A stretch of DNA of 64,000 nucleotides from Flaccisagitta enflata (taxonomy: Eukaryota; Chaetognatha; Sagittoidea; Aphragmophora). The stretch is from the NCBI GenBank assembly GCA_965153355.1, contig OZ231126.1:42346001-42410000 (forward strand), written 5' to 3'. Every line of letters starts with the position of its first letter. Positions within the stretch are counted from its first letter, which is position 1. Position numbers and translations under genes: made by a program. Of the stretch, positions 38,178-48,443 are shown one piece after another. Below the pieces are notes generated by a model, which did no database searches, was not told where the DNA came from, and saw only the letters and a program-made list of their open reading frames with translations.

Positions 38178-38396
38178 CAAGTGACGCGGGGTCACAATAT
38201 TGTTACGGACGGGTGGGCGGGGGCATCCAACCCCCATCCACACCCCAATCCCCACCCTCCCACAGACAAACATACTCAAAATGTATCCAAAAAAGCTTGT
38301 TTTTCCACTTTTCGACTCAATCATTATCAACGGATGGACGGACCAACGGACGGATGGACAAAGCCTCTTATTGAGTTGCGTGTCCGCGACTAAGAA
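38178..38396 (+). repeat. Dispersed hairpin element copy
   Basis: GTGACGCGGGGTCACAATAT start, GGACGGGTGGGCGGGGGCAT, ACGGATGGACGGACCAACGG core, AAGCCTCTTATTGAG and hairpin AGTTGCGTGTCCGCGACT ending in AAGAAC. Confidence 0.82.
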
Positions 38397-38952
38397 CCTG
38401 GGAAAAGGGGGCCCTGGAAAGCGGGCCCGGCAATAGCCCAGCAATGAGACTTCTGGATGGGGCCCAGGACTTTTCTGCAGATCTTTGCCTAGTAAGTCAC
38501 AGTGCAAAAGAATACAAAATTTGACAAGTCAAAACGATTTATTTGATATTTTTTTTTTGATATATGTATTCAAAGATTTTTTATTGAGAGAAAGGATTTG
38601 TGGTTGATAATCATCAATTTTTTGCATAGAAAAATGTTTTTCTTCACCAAATGCTTAGGAAATGTGAGAGAAAAGGGTGCGAAAGTGATGGATTTTTAAT
38701 AAAAATTGATCTTTGTGCATTGACATGTCTCGCGTAAAAAACCGAATTGATTTCTGAATTCAAAATTTTGCATTTTGAAAAACATGGCATCAGTCTAAAC
38801 ACCTTTAAGAAACAGGCCATGTGTGTAGAAATGCAAAATTTTGCTTTCAGAGACAGATTCGGTTTTTTTCGTGGCAACATCTCATGTTTTCCGTGCAATT
38901 CTTTTTAAAGAATTCTGTTGTTTCACTGAGTATGCTGCAACTTTACTGATGA
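38397..38952. other. No gene recognised
   Basis: AT-rich; two short inverted segments containing CAAAATTTTGCATTTTG near 38,760-38,840 hint at another decayed fold-back element. Confidence 0.35.
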
Positions 38953-39106
38953 ATGTTGGTTGATCATTTGTTGCAGTGTAGGATCTCACCGTGGCCAAAA
39001 ACAGCCGAGAAACGCGGTTTTTGCACAGGCGTCACGGACCAACGGACGGATGGACGGACGGACGGACGGACTGACAGACGGACGGACAGACCCTCTTATA
39101 GAGTGT
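38953..39106 (+). repeat. Dispersed hairpin-element relative, left of retroelement block
   Basis: ATGTTGGTTGATCATTTGTT, GGCCAAAAACAGCCGAGAAA, CGCGGTTTTTGCACAGGCGT, a GACGGACGGACGGACGGACT core and CAGACCCTCTTATAGAG. The same sequence occurs inverted at 63,577-63,770. Confidence 0.85.
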
Positions 39107-39333
39107 GATATATACAACAAAAATTTGATACATTAATCAGAGCAGTTGACTGATGGATGGACAGACATAATAGAGACGCTTAGAAAGTCACGATTGAATT
39201 GTTGAATTGCTGAATACTGGCTTTGATATCAATCTCATCATGGAACCGCCAACTGTGTGATTTGTGAGGCTAGGACCGAGAAAGCGCACAAAGAGACCAT
39301 TAAAGCGAAACTAGAACAAATGAGAGTTATGCA

Positions 39334-39498
39334 ATGTACGAGCATTCTTCAGATCCTGATGATTGGGAAAAAGTCCATAAAGGGTTGGAGGCGGCGTTGA
39401 AGGAGCTGGTGCCGCGTGGTGTGACGGAGGATTTGGGAGTGTTAAGGGGCGTGGTGTTGCGTCATCTAACCGCCGACACATCCGTGGAGGCGGGTTAA
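39334..39498 (+). CDS. Short ORF before the Gypsy gag frame (54 codons)
   Basis: ATG at 39,334 to TAA at 39,496-39,498. The peptide has an amphipathic helical look (DDWEKVHKGLEAALKELV). It is followed within 16 bp by the gag start, which sits in a 35-bp tandem duplication (39,493-39,527 and 39,528-39,558). It may be the N-terminal part of the same Gag cut off by a frame change. No known family recognised. Confidence 0.35.
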   Translation: MYEHSSDPDDWEKVHKGLEAALKELVPRGVTEDLGVLRGVVLRHLTADTSVEAG

Positions 39499-39513
39499 CG
39501 GCGACGATCTCTC

Positions 39514-41157
39514 ATGGGACTACGCGTGGTTAACGGCGCCGATCTCTCATGGGACTACTCCGACGCGCCTGATCCGGCAGCGACGGCTACCGGCGCTTCT
39601 CGACCGGCAGCAACGACTTCCGGCGCTTTTCCTCCGACAGCTTTGGCGCTCGGCGTTCCACTTCCGCCCCCGTCGACGTCTCGCGTCCCATTTCCGGCTG
39701 CGGCGTCGACGGACGTTCATCCTCCATCCACGGCTGCAGACGGCGCTCTTCCTCCTGATCCGGCGTCGTCGGCGGCACGTGCATCGGCATCTCCATCGTC
39801 CAACGGTTCTGTGGAAATTGACTCGTTTAGCGATACATCTACTCTCTGTCCTACGCCAGACCCAAGCGCAGCAGTCTCTATTGACATTCCGGATTCACCC
39901 CCATCCAACGCCATCTCAGTGTCGTACCCACCCCCACTCTCGTCCTCATCGCGCCCACCTGATTACTTTGAATTAACTCAAACCCAGGATATTCTAAATC
40001 ATAAAAACGTCCATGATTGGCGGTTAAAAAATCTCGCTTCTTGTGTGACCATCCCAGCAACCATCCATGAAGGTTTCACCTTACCTTATGGCGCGCCTGT
40101 TACTCGCAACGACTTTGCCACGCATACGACGACGCCGGTAAGGGCAACGGCCTCCGTCACCCTGCCGAAGACACTTCCTCCTCCCGTGTCTCTGCGTCCA
40201 TCGCATCTTTCCTCTGCATCCTCACTCCGCATCCCTCCCACTTCGCATCTTCCGCATCCTCACTCCTCCTCTACCGCTCCTCATCATGCTCCTTACTCTT
40301 CGCCTACTGCTCCTCATCATGCTCCTCTTCCTGCTCCAGCGGCGCCGATTTTGCCGCCGGTTGCTCTGGCGGCGTCGATTTTGCCGCCGGTTGACCCAGC
40401 GGCGCCGACCACGACGCACGTCTCTGTTGGCCCCCATTCGCTCTCCATGGCGCCACCGCTGCACATGCAGCTTCGCGACGATTCTCCACCACCGGAACCG
40501 CGTAAGCCACGCCCTCCAGGCCTAATGGAAGTAGAGGGTGTTGAGCTTATCCATTCGACCGACGGACATGTTTGCGGCGGACATCCTGAAACTCATTTGA
40601 TTTCAAAATTGCTCAAATTTGTCAAACCCGAGTTTAAGTCCCAGGAGAAGATTGATGTCTATTTGAAAAAAAAGAAGGAATTAATGAATTGCTTCAAGGC
40701 TACTTTTCCATCTGAAACCCTTTACACTTTGGTCAACATTTTCACATTGCAATGTGATTCTGAGCTTTGTTCTTACATTGAGGAATTAACTGCAAAGAAA
40801 AGTTATTTTACTTCTTTTGAAATGTTCCTACGTGAGTTTGAGGAGCAAGTTTACCCAAATTCACGTCAAGCCGCCTACACGCGCTTTATCAACAGATCAA
40901 CCCCTTCTGATGCCAAAATCGCGGTGGCATGGAAGCAATTCAAAGAAGACGCCAGGGTGGTTACTTTGGACCCACTTGAGCACAACATGCTTTTCATTAG
41001 GGGTATTCGCCATCGTGAGAAGAAAAAGGCGCTTCTGCAAAAATGGTTATCCACTAAAGACATGGACGAGGTTTTGGAAGAAGCGGTCTCCTTTGAATCT
41101 ACTTATGAAATGATGACTTGTTGGGATCAAGATGAAAAGGAAGGGAAAAGTAACTAA
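39514..41157 (+). CDS. gag: Gag of the Ty3/Gypsy element
   Basis: A 547-codon frame. Residues 1 to about 340 are Pro/Ala/Ser-rich and disordered. From about residue 365 a helical capsid-like domain follows (KSQEKIDVYLKKKKELMNCF, then RQAAYTRFINRSTPSDAKIA, then MLFIRGIRHREKKKALLQKW), which matches the general pattern of retrotransposon Gag capsids. No zinc knuckle is present in this frame; a Gln-rich tail continues downstream in broken frames (41,158-41,730). The start ATG lies in a tandem duplication, so the original N terminus may have been different. The structural protein would form virus-like particles with the element RNA. Confidence 0.7.
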   Translation: MGLRVVNGADLSWDYSDAPDPAATATGASRPAATTSGAFPPTALALGVPLPPPSTSRVPFPAAASTDVHPPSTAADGALPPDPASSAARASASPSSNGSVEIDSFSDTSTLCPTPDPSAAVSIDIPDSPPSNAISVSYPPPLSSSSRPPDYFELTQTQDILNHKNVHDWRLKNLASCVTIPATIHEGFTLPYGAPVTRNDFATHTTTPVRATASVTLPKTLPPPVSLRPSHLSSASSLRIPPTSHLPHPHSSSTAPHHAPYSSPTAPHHAPLPAPAAPILPPVALAASILPPVDPAAPTTTHVSVGPHSLSMAPPLHMQLRDDSPPPEPRKPRPPGLMEVEGVELIHSTDGHVCGGHPETHLISKLLKFVKPEFKSQEKIDVYLKKKKELMNCFKATFPSETLYTLVNIFTLQCDSELCSYIEELTAKKSYFTSFEMFLREFEEQVYPNSRQAAYTRFINRSTPSDAKIAVAWKQFKEDARVVTLDPLEHNMLFIRGIRHREKKKALLQKWLSTKDMDEVLEEAVSFESTYEMMTCWDQDEKEGKSN

Positions 41158-41740
41158 AAATCAAGCCTGCCAGCAACAATGCTAACATCAATGCCATTAC
41201 TGCGTCGGGGAATGGTAAAGCGGGCAAACAGCAACAACAGCAAGGTCAACAGCAGCAACAGCAACAACATCAGCAGCAAAATCAGCAGCAGCAGGACCAG
41301 TTGACTAAATCTCAATGAAAGAAATAATCAAGAGTAAGGAGCAACAAAGCTAAAGCAGTTGCAGAAGCAGATGGTGAGCAAATGGGCAGCAGCAGCAGCA
41401 GCAGCAAACACAGCAGCCGCCTCAGCAGCAGCAGGGAGGTGGTAGGGGTGGAGGAAGAGGAGGAAGAGCGATTAGGGGTAGTGGAGGTGGAGGTGGAAGA
41501 GGAGGTGGAAATGCTGGCGGTGGTGGTGGTGGTAAGGATGGTGGTGTGACTGTAGCAGCAAATGAGGTGCAGGAAGCGGCTATCAAGCAAAACCAATCGA
41601 ACCAACCTGTTTCATCGGGATGGACGGGGCCACTCTCAGCCCAAAATTGGAGTTTTCCAACCACTTTATCTGCCATGTCCACCAACACGCACAACAACTT
41701 GATTCCACCGAACGAAGCTTTGAATAAATGACGACGTTCA
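41158..41740 (+). pseudogene. Gln- and Gly-rich broken tail of Gypsy gag
   Basis: CAG/CAA-rich sequence (41,225-41,300 and 41,385-41,435) then GGA/GGT-rich sequence (41,440-41,545), with stops in every frame. It reads as a decayed nucleocapsid-like region. Assigned by position only. Confidence 0.45.
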
Positions 41741-42039
41741 AATCTCCACGCCCAATCTGCGAAATTTAAAGTGGAGACAATTTCTAATTCAGAGGAGGTG
41801 GGTGAGAGAGGTGGCAGAGGAGGAGGTGGGGAGAGAAGGTGGGGGTGGACAATTCTAACTCTAATCATCATACTCGTCATCTAATTGCCTGACTTTAAAA
41901 TATTTTATCTTCAACAAAATTGTGAAAATACTTTGTCACGGCCTGTTTGCCTAACTCTAAACTTTACTCGTCATCTAATTGCCTGGCTTTGAACATGTCA
42001 GCGCGGTCAGTCCTAAGATGGTGGCTGGTTTACCTTTAA

Positions 42040-42600
42040 TTGGTGGTGAAGGGCTTCGATGGAAATCGCACCACAGCTATCACCCACAAAGTTGAACTCG
42101 AGTTGAACTTTCACCCCGGCGGGTTGAAGGATTACTTCTATGTTTGCGACGTTCCCCACGCTATTATTGGAAACGACATTCTCCAAAATGATGAGCACCA
42201 TCTGTCGCTGGAAACAGGAAAAAAGTTCTTTCATATTGGCAGTGACATTATTTTCACCAAATCTTCGCCATTTTTGTCCATTTCTGAGTACAAACGTCGA
42301 CGTCTCTCATCGGTTTCTAGCTACAGGAGAGCATATAAACACCACTGTCATGGTCGAAATTGGGTTAGACTACTCCAGGATTACCGTCTTGAGCCAAATT
42401 CAATCACTATGGTGGAGGGGTATGTGGATAATTACTTCGCTGACTCGCAAAGTTTCTTAAGTCTTTATGATGGCTCATATCACATTTACATACCATCTCT
42501 TTCCTTCCCGGATGGTAGGGAAAAGGCTTCAAATGGTCACGATACCCCACTATTGATCCCTGTTGCAAATAACCTGAGGTCAAAACTATGTCAACGTTGA
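42040..42600 (+). pseudogene. Retroviral-type aspartic protease region of Gypsy pol, incomplete
   Basis: The frame contains YVCDVPHAIIGNDILQND, which matches the ILGxD strand that lies late in the retropepsin fold. The expected Asp-Thr/Ser-Gly active-site motif should lie upstream of 42,060 and is not visible, so the enzyme appears to have lost its N-terminal part. The frame stops at 42,600 and overlaps the next frame by 13 bp. Confidence 0.6.
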
Positions 42601-43019
42601 CTATCTTAGGTGAAATGGTTCGTCACTCAACTGATTCACAGCAATATGATGCCGAGTGTTATGATATGAGGGAGTTGTTAGAGGAAATAGAAAGGAGAGA
42701 GATGGTGTCTGGTGAAGATATGACTTGTAAATATGGTATCACATCCCCATATGATGTATGCAATATTGACACTGATGAATTTTCAAATGTAAATAACCCT
42801 ACCACTCCTACCAACCAACCCAACCAACCTACCACTCCTACCAACCATCCCAACCAACCTACTACCCTACCGACCAACCAGAATTTCACTCCCGTGTTTT
42901 CGTCCGACATTAATCATCCTCAATACACCCCTCCCTCCTCACCTGTGCCATTTTCATCACTTGTTGGGAAGAATAAAGTGAGTGATGATGTTCTCGATCA
43001 AGCTGCCGGGATGGTATAG
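42588..43019 (+). CDS. Gypsy pol linker between protease and RT, with Asn/Pro/Thr repeats
   Basis: A 143-codon frame with charged helices (MRELLEEIERREM) and tandem TTPTNQPNQP-type repeats at 42,795-42,880. No domain recognised. It lies where a connector before reverse transcriptase is expected. Confidence 0.4.
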   Translation: MSTLTILGEMVRHSTDSQQYDAECYDMRELLEEIERREMVSGEDMTCKYGITSPYDVCNIDTDEFSNVNNPTTPTNQPNQPTTPTNHPNQPTTLPTNQNFTPVFSSDINHPQYTPPSSPVPFSSLVGKNKVSDDVLDQAAGMV

Positions 43020-43174
43020 ACTCTTCTTTGACTTGGTACGATGACAAAAATGGACCTGATGTTGAAATGGAGATTCTTTAAGACATCGATATTGAAGCTG
43101 AAAGGAAAAAAGAAGATGATTGTCCTTACTGGAAAGATAAAGATTCTTTTTTTTCTGAATTCAACTTCAAAGAT

Positions 43175-43582
43175 TTGGCCCAAGAGCATTTGGACCCACT
43201 CAAAGAACTTCTATTTTCATTCCGTCACATTTTTGACTCTTCTGACCCTGCCCAATTCAGGCAGGGCATAAACATGAAGCCAATTGAGATAAAGCTTAAA
43301 CCCGGCATGACTCCTAAAAAACACAAACTTAGGCGTCCCTCTGATGAGAAAATTCGACACCTCAAAATTCACCTTAAAACGCTTCTCGATCAAGGCGTCA
43401 TCGCCGAATTGGACAGTAGCGCCGACGTCTACGCAAGTCCTTTGCACCTTGTTGTCGAGCAACGGTTCGTCAGTTCGCGCAACGCCGTGGTGGAAAAAAG
43501 TAGGGTAACTGCAGACCAGCGCCAATTAAATGCTTGTCTGGCCGACAGCTCATTTCCGCTTCTTCCAAGTAAACTGCAATGA
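43175..43582 (+). pseudogene. pol: Gypsy reverse transcriptase, N-terminal fragment
   Basis: Encodes the RT finger entry: MKPIEIKLKPGMTPKKHKLR, LLDQGVIAELDSSADVYASP and the RVTADQRQLNA strand, all typical of Ty3/Gypsy RT. The frame ends at 43,582. Between 43,582 and 43,735 the catalytic motif A region (Asp...FHQ) is recognisable only across two frames, so the polymerase is inactivated here. It continues in the frame that begins at 43,682. Confidence 0.8.
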
Positions 43583-43681
43583 ATACCGTGAAAAGGTAGG
43601 AAAATGGGGGTTACACCACCTTAGCAATTCCTGATTGCCTGGGCCCTTCTTCCATCAGCTCGTCCTGAAGAAAGTTCTAAG

Positions 43682-45994
43682 TTGTTAGGCATTCACGCAA
43701 TTAATAAGATCTATTGTTACCTTCGCTTATCCCAAGGCCTAAAACTCAGCCCACCTATTGTCCAAAATTTCATCAGCAAGGCCATGCGCTGTCATGAGCG
43801 CGTCTTCCCGTTCATTGATGACTGTTCAGTTGCTTCAAAGAATGTTCAGCAGCATCTCTATGAAGATCTTCCCAAATTTTTCGCCCTCTGTTCCTATTAT
43901 CGGATACTTCTTAAACCTAGTAAGGCTGATATGGTCAGGAAATCGACTAGAGTCTTAGGGTTTCAAATTGGTGAATCTCAATTGTCATTATCCAAGGAAA
44001 AAGAGGTGAAAATTTCAGACCTTAAATTCCCAGTCACAAAAGATGAGTGTATCGCTCGCCTAGCCTTTCTGCAGTACTTTAATGGCGTGGCGCCAAAGCT
44101 CAGTGAACTTTTAGCGCCATTACGCCGTTTGACTAAATTAAAGGTAAGGTACACGCCCACTGACTTACACAGGGAGGCTTTTGACAAGGCCATAACTCAC
44201 CTGCAAGATAAGAAAGTGAATGTCATTCGTCTTCCGTCTTCTGACCCTTCAGACCAGTTCGTGCTGTGGACAGATGCATCGTCAAACTCAATCTCGTGTT
44301 TATTGACGCAATATATGCTTCCTCCATCGTCTGCACCTGATAATGATGGAAAAAGAAGATTGTATGTGGTAGGGTGTTTTTCTTCAGTCATCAAGGACAG
44401 CTGGCTTAATTTTCCAATATGGTTGCTCGAGTTGATCAGTCTCTACGAAGCGACTCGCAAATTCCGCCATCTGCTCAGTGCAAAAGCTTTTTGGGTGGTC
44501 GTTGATAGCTCTACAGTGGCTAACTGGGCCAGTCTTGAGGGTATCCCTAAAGACTTGGCCCGTAAGATCCTACACATACAGAAATTTCAGGCTAATATCG
44601 TCTTTGTTGAAAGTAGATTGCAAGCTGCAGATCCATTCTCACGCTTAGAATCACTCCCAGCACCATCTGGCACTTACCCAAAATTTTTGAAGGAAAGGAT
44701 CTACAACGCCCATGGACAAAAGGTGCCTTGGCAATCACTCTTTTCCCAACGAAAACACGATGAAATGATCGCCTTTTTTCATCGCCATCGGAGACAGCCG
44801 TTATCATACGCCGTCGACGGACCGTTGGAAGAGGAGGAGGAGGAGGAGGAGGAGGATGATTATGCTTCTCGACCCGACGGTGAATACACCATTGTCGTCG
44901 ACGATCTTCCGGCGACGCCGCCGGAAGTGACGCCCATCGCCGGCGCCATCCCGGCGATCCACACGTCGATTTGCGCCATATCTCTCGACGACGACGATTT
45001 AAATGCTGGAAGAGTGGAGGAGGACGATGATTCCCCGCCGGATAGTGACGTCATGGACAGTATCACACTGCCACGTTTTTCCGGAAGTCGTTTGGAGTTC
45101 GTGCGTCGCCTTCAAGCCGGCGACGATATTCTCGATCGTTGCCGAGACTTTTTGATGGGGACGACGCCGCTTCCCAACAAGGCCGAGGCTTTGTTATTAT
45201 CGGCGCCGCTGCAGGACTTCTTACGCCATCGTTCGCTTTTCCGACTGACAGACCAAAACATTTTAATCAGATTTTGGTTAAATCCGTTGGGTATCGTTGA
45301 CCCACTTATCATGGTGGGATCTAATGAATTTTTGAAGCTTGTCGGCGAAACTCATTCATTCAACTCAACATCATCATCCGGTCACATTGGTCAAAGAAAG
45401 ACCATGGATTCTCTCAAAAGACAGTACTATTCTTTCAACATGAGGCGGGTGATCAATTCTTACGTCCGTTCATGTCCCCAATGTGTGTTAAACAACCATC
45501 CCACCTGTAGGAAGGAAGACGATGGCAACAAAATCGCGACTGAGCCTTTATCGACCGTTGAAGTGGACGTGTGTGGCCCGTGGAACAATTTCAAGACCAC
45601 TTCCGGCCGAACGCCGTCATACTTTGTCGCAATTGACGCGGCGTCTCGATTTGCATTCACGTCAACGATATATTCGACCTCTGACGCCGAAATTCTTCGT
45701 TGTTTTCTCGATATGCGTCGCCATTTCTCCGGACTTCCTTCTAAAATACAATGCGATAACGGGTTGTTGAAAGAAAACTCACGCGCAAAACAATTTCTGA
45801 TTTCACACCACGTTTCAATCACACATGGACACGCGTACGTCAGCAGATCACAGTCTCGTGCTGAAAAAACTATCGGCACTATTTCTTGTCTCATCGTTAA
45901 ATACAGTACCGAGTGTCCAAAAATCGCTTTTCCCCGTCTGTTAGAGGAATCCACGCTCACCTATAACGCATCTCCATGTGACGCTCTCCCATGA
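43682..45994 (+). CDS. pol: Gypsy RT (C-terminal), RNase H and integrase
   Basis: A 770-codon frame. Residues 44-47 are FIDD, the motif C of the polymerase with Phe in place of Tyr. An RNase H domain follows with TDASS near residue 197 and a later Glu and Asp (LLELISLYEA, VVVDSSTVANW) plus ADPFSR. A poly-Glu stretch near 380 separates it from integrase: an HHCC zinc domain (GHIGQRKTMDSL, CPQC) and the catalytic triad D (VEVDVCGPW, about 627), D (QCDNGLL, about 691) and E (SRAEKTIG, about 726). The copy is disabled upstream. The integrase C terminus is in the next frame. Confidence 0.85.
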   Translation: MLGIHAINKIYCYLRLSQGLKLSPPIVQNFISKAMRCHERVFPFIDDCSVASKNVQQHLYEDLPKFFALCSYYRILLKPSKADMVRKSTRVLGFQIGESQLSLSKEKEVKISDLKFPVTKDECIARLAFLQYFNGVAPKLSELLAPLRRLTKLKVRYTPTDLHREAFDKAITHLQDKKVNVIRLPSSDPSDQFVLWTDASSNSISCLLTQYMLPPSSAPDNDGKRRLYVVGCFSSVIKDSWLNFPIWLLELISLYEATRKFRHLLSAKAFWVVVDSSTVANWASLEGIPKDLARKILHIQKFQANIVFVESRLQAADPFSRLESLPAPSGTYPKFLKERIYNAHGQKVPWQSLFSQRKHDEMIAFFHRHRRQPLSYAVDGPLEEEEEEEEEDDYASRPDGEYTIVVDDLPATPPEVTPIAGAIPAIHTSICAISLDDDDLNAGRVEEDDDSPPDSDVMDSITLPRFSGSRLEFVRRLQAGDDILDRCRDFLMGTTPLPNKAEALLLSAPLQDFLRHRSLFRLTDQNILIRFWLNPLGIVDPLIMVGSNEFLKLVGETHSFNSTSSSGHIGQRKTMDSLKRQYYSFNMRRVINSYVRSCPQCVLNNHPTCRKEDDGNKIATEPLSTVEVDVCGPWNNFKTTSGRTPSYFVAIDAASRFAFTSTIYSTSDAEILRCFLDMRRHFSGLPSKIQCDNGLLKENSRAKQFLISHHVSITHGHAYVSRSQSRAEKTIGTISCLIVKYSTECPKIAFPRLLEESTLTYNASPCDALP

Positions 45995-46605
45995 ATCTTT
46001 CCCCATTGATTTCTTCTATGTGCGTCCTCCAACTTTTCTTCGTTCTGCATCTCGACGAGGCCGCGACGGGCGCCGCCAAATCGCCGATCGACTGCGCTGC
46101 TACAATGCAGCCGGCGCCGTCTCTCCAAAACGACGTGGCTGCGCTCATCCGGCGACAGAAAAAACGATCTCCGACGAACTACACGCGCCGCCTCAAAAGC
46201 GGTGATTGCGTCTTAAAGAAACGCTCTGTGTGGCCTGTCGGAACGCCGAAGAAATACGGCCACAGAGTGGTTGTGGACGGATTTGTGGTGGAAGAACGAG
46301 TCGCCACAAATGCCTTTAAGGTTCGAAGTGTCGTGACGGGTGAACATCAAATTCTCCCAGGTGACGTGTTGATCAAAACTAAACTCACTGAAGATGAGTT
46401 ACGTCGCCTCGCGGACTCAATGAATGTAAGTTTGGAACTGAGTGAGCCAGAGATTGAGCCAGCTTTAACGCGTTCTCGTGCCAGGGCATTGAATAATGAT
46501 GCCTCGGTGAATTCCGTCGAAAAACTTTTCATCCATCATAGTGGAAAAAACAATTATAGTCTCGATTCACTTGTTGATTTTGGAATCTCTGATTTGTGGG
46601 TTTAG
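45991..46605 (+). pseudogene. pol: Gypsy integrase C-terminal domain, in a shifted frame
   Basis: Continues the integrase after a frame change near 45,990. From about residue 68 it contains a small beta-rich segment (SGDCVLKKRSVWPVGTPKKY, VVDGFVVEERVATNAFKVRS) characteristic of the C-terminal integrase domain that binds viral DNA ends. It ends at a TAG at 46,603-46,605 and no further plus-strand frame follows. Confidence 0.72.
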
Positions 46606-46755
46606 TCTATTTTTCCATATGATGATCAATTTTGAGTTTATAGGAAAGATGATTTTTTATTTTTTTTGGTTTTTTGTATTTTTTTAAGAAGTACAAAGTA
46701 GAAAGAAAATGAATAACCATGATCATTTTACCATAAACTCGGATTACCCCTATAT

Positions 46756-47214
46756 TTATATCCACACACTTCTTGCGGGCGCATCATATCCTCCATTTCT
46801 GCATTCTCGCATCTCTATAATTTCATCATCTGTGAAATTGCGCGGGATACCATTGCGGGGTGGAAGTTGTGGTGGTGCACCGTGACCTCTGTTCCTTATC
46901 CTTTCTATCATCGTTGAGAGTAAATCTTGCCCATGGCTCAGCAGGCGACGAGCCAGGACGGGATTTTTTATCCCAATGATGATACAAATGACCAACAGGA
47001 CAGCGGCCGCGACACTACCCACAACCTCTTCCAACCACCAAGGGTACCCAGGGTTATCATGGGCCTGCTCCATTGGGCTATTCTCGGTCGCTGAGGGGGA
47101 ATAGTTCCAATAGGTCTCATTATAACCCATTTTGCACGTAATTTCACAGTCAAGTGTGCAGATATAAATTCCTTAATAGACGGGACAGCGACCACCCACC
47201 TTTAAATTTCTAAA
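46756..47214 (-). pseudogene. Antisense membrane-protein exon, glycoprotein-stem-like
   Basis: On the minus strand an exon-like frame opens after a pyrimidine-rich acceptor (CTTTTCTTTTAG, just right of 47,214), is broken by one TAA near 47,173, and then runs to a stop at 46,756. It encodes a Cys-rich segment (CTLDCEITC), an N-glycosylation site (NETY), a hydrophobic membrane helix (VAAAVLLVICIIIGI) and a basic tail with APPQLPPR. This is the layout of the stem, anchor and tail of a class of viral or retroelement envelope proteins, but also fits a host receptor. No family is proven. It lies antisense to, and directly after, the Gypsy pol. Confidence 0.5.
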
Positions 47215-47889
47215 AGAAAAGATTTTTAAACACTCAAACCCCCGAGAGAAACGAAACAAAAGGTGGAAACTAAAATTTTAAAAATGATAAAAACTTGCTT
47301 TTGCTGTAAAGAAATGATTAATCGAGTTATGTCATGTACAGAATTCTTTTATTTGCGATAATTCATTATACGCGGGTACAGTCTCACAAAAACTCTATCT
47401 GACTGTATCTACAATTTAATTGCCTTCTGTCTAAGTGTCTCGGTCTCTCACAAACAATTTTCATGACTGGAACACTTTATTGTACATATTCGTTATTAAC
47501 GAGTCTCTTATTCGCGGCGATTCGTTATATCAGTTTCTCGCTGTATTCTAGTTTTTCTCTTTTTGACGTTCTTAAAGTTGCCCTCACTCACTATGTGTCT
47601 GTTATGAAGCGCGCGCCGATCCTTTTTCTCTCCACTCCTCAATTGCCCAATTTCGTTGTCAGCGCGCCTTTTGTTTCCATCCGACGCATCCATCTCCACT
47701 TTCGCCTTTTTGCGCAGAATGCTGATTTTGCGTCCATTTTGCGCATAAGTCGCGGGCCTTTTGTTTCCGTCTAAACTCGGTTCCTCCCATCGTCTCGATC
47801 GTCGTCGTCGTTTCTGTCGCGTCGAGGGCCTGGGAATAAAATGTAGTATACGTTTTTTTTTGAGCGGTGGTCGCTGGATATTTGCGTTA
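47215..47889. other. No gene recognised
   Basis: Contains two similar segments, GCGATAATTCATTATACGCG near 47,355 and GCGGCGATTCGTTATATCAG near 47,513, which look like a diverged duplication. A 103-codon plus-strand frame at 47,463 has no recognisable content. Confidence 0.4.
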
Positions 47890-48117
47890 GCTCTCTCTCT
47901 CTCTCTCTCTCCTCCTCTCTCTCTCCCTCTCTCTCTCCTCTCTCTCCTCTCTCTCTTTCTCTCTCTCCTCTCTCTCTCCCTCTCTCTCTCCTCTCTCTCT
48001 CCTCTCTCTCTCCTCTCTCTCTCCTCTCTCTCTCCCTCTCTCTCCCCTCTCTCTCTCCTCCCTCTCTTCCTCTCTCTCTCCCCCTCTCTCTCCCTCTCTT
48101 TCTCCCCTCTCTCCCTC
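47890..48117. repeat. Polypyrimidine microsatellite (CTCTCTCTCC)n
   Basis: TC repeats with regularly spaced extra C residues. Confidence 0.95.
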
Positions 48118-48438
48118 GTTTTCATCTCAATTTTTGGTTGAATTTTTCAACGCTTTTTCTAAATATTATCCATTTCAGTTCCGTTTTCATTTTCTCACGA
48201 ACTGAAAAATATTAACCACTGTTTCCCCGCCGGAAATATTTACTCATGTTCTATTTTGTCAATGACAAAAATATTATTCTGCACACTTTTTTTCCAAAAA
48301 TATTACTCAAAAATATTAACCGTATTCACAAATATTATACTATAGTTACATCCGGATTCCCTTTCTGCGCAATTTTACCCCTCTTTCTCCACCCCTCTTC
48401 CCCCCACTCTGCTTTGCGGAAGTCAAAAATCAAGAAAG

Positions 48439-48443
48439 GGTGC
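48439..48443. repeat. Target site duplication of the BEL/Pao element, left copy
   Basis: GGTGC immediately before the 5' LTR; the same five bases follow the 3' LTR at 61,715-61,719. Confidence 0.88.

Larger units (their letters stand above)
39334..46605 (+). mobile_element. Degenerate Ty3/Gypsy-type retroelement, no LTRs recognised
   Basis: Order of coding parts is gag, protease, reverse transcriptase, RNase H, integrase on the plus strand, the Ty3/Gypsy order. At least five frame breaks interrupt it. I compared 38.4-39.3 kb with 46.6-48.4 kb and 61.7-63.6 kb and found no direct repeat that could be its LTRs, so the element is either truncated at both ends or its LTRs are too diverged to see by eye. 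Confidence 0.8.

Noticed and set aside
47508-48125. 205-codon Arg/Glu-rich minus-strand frame
   Set aside because: Most of it is the CTCTCTCC repeat; the remainder has no recognisable content.
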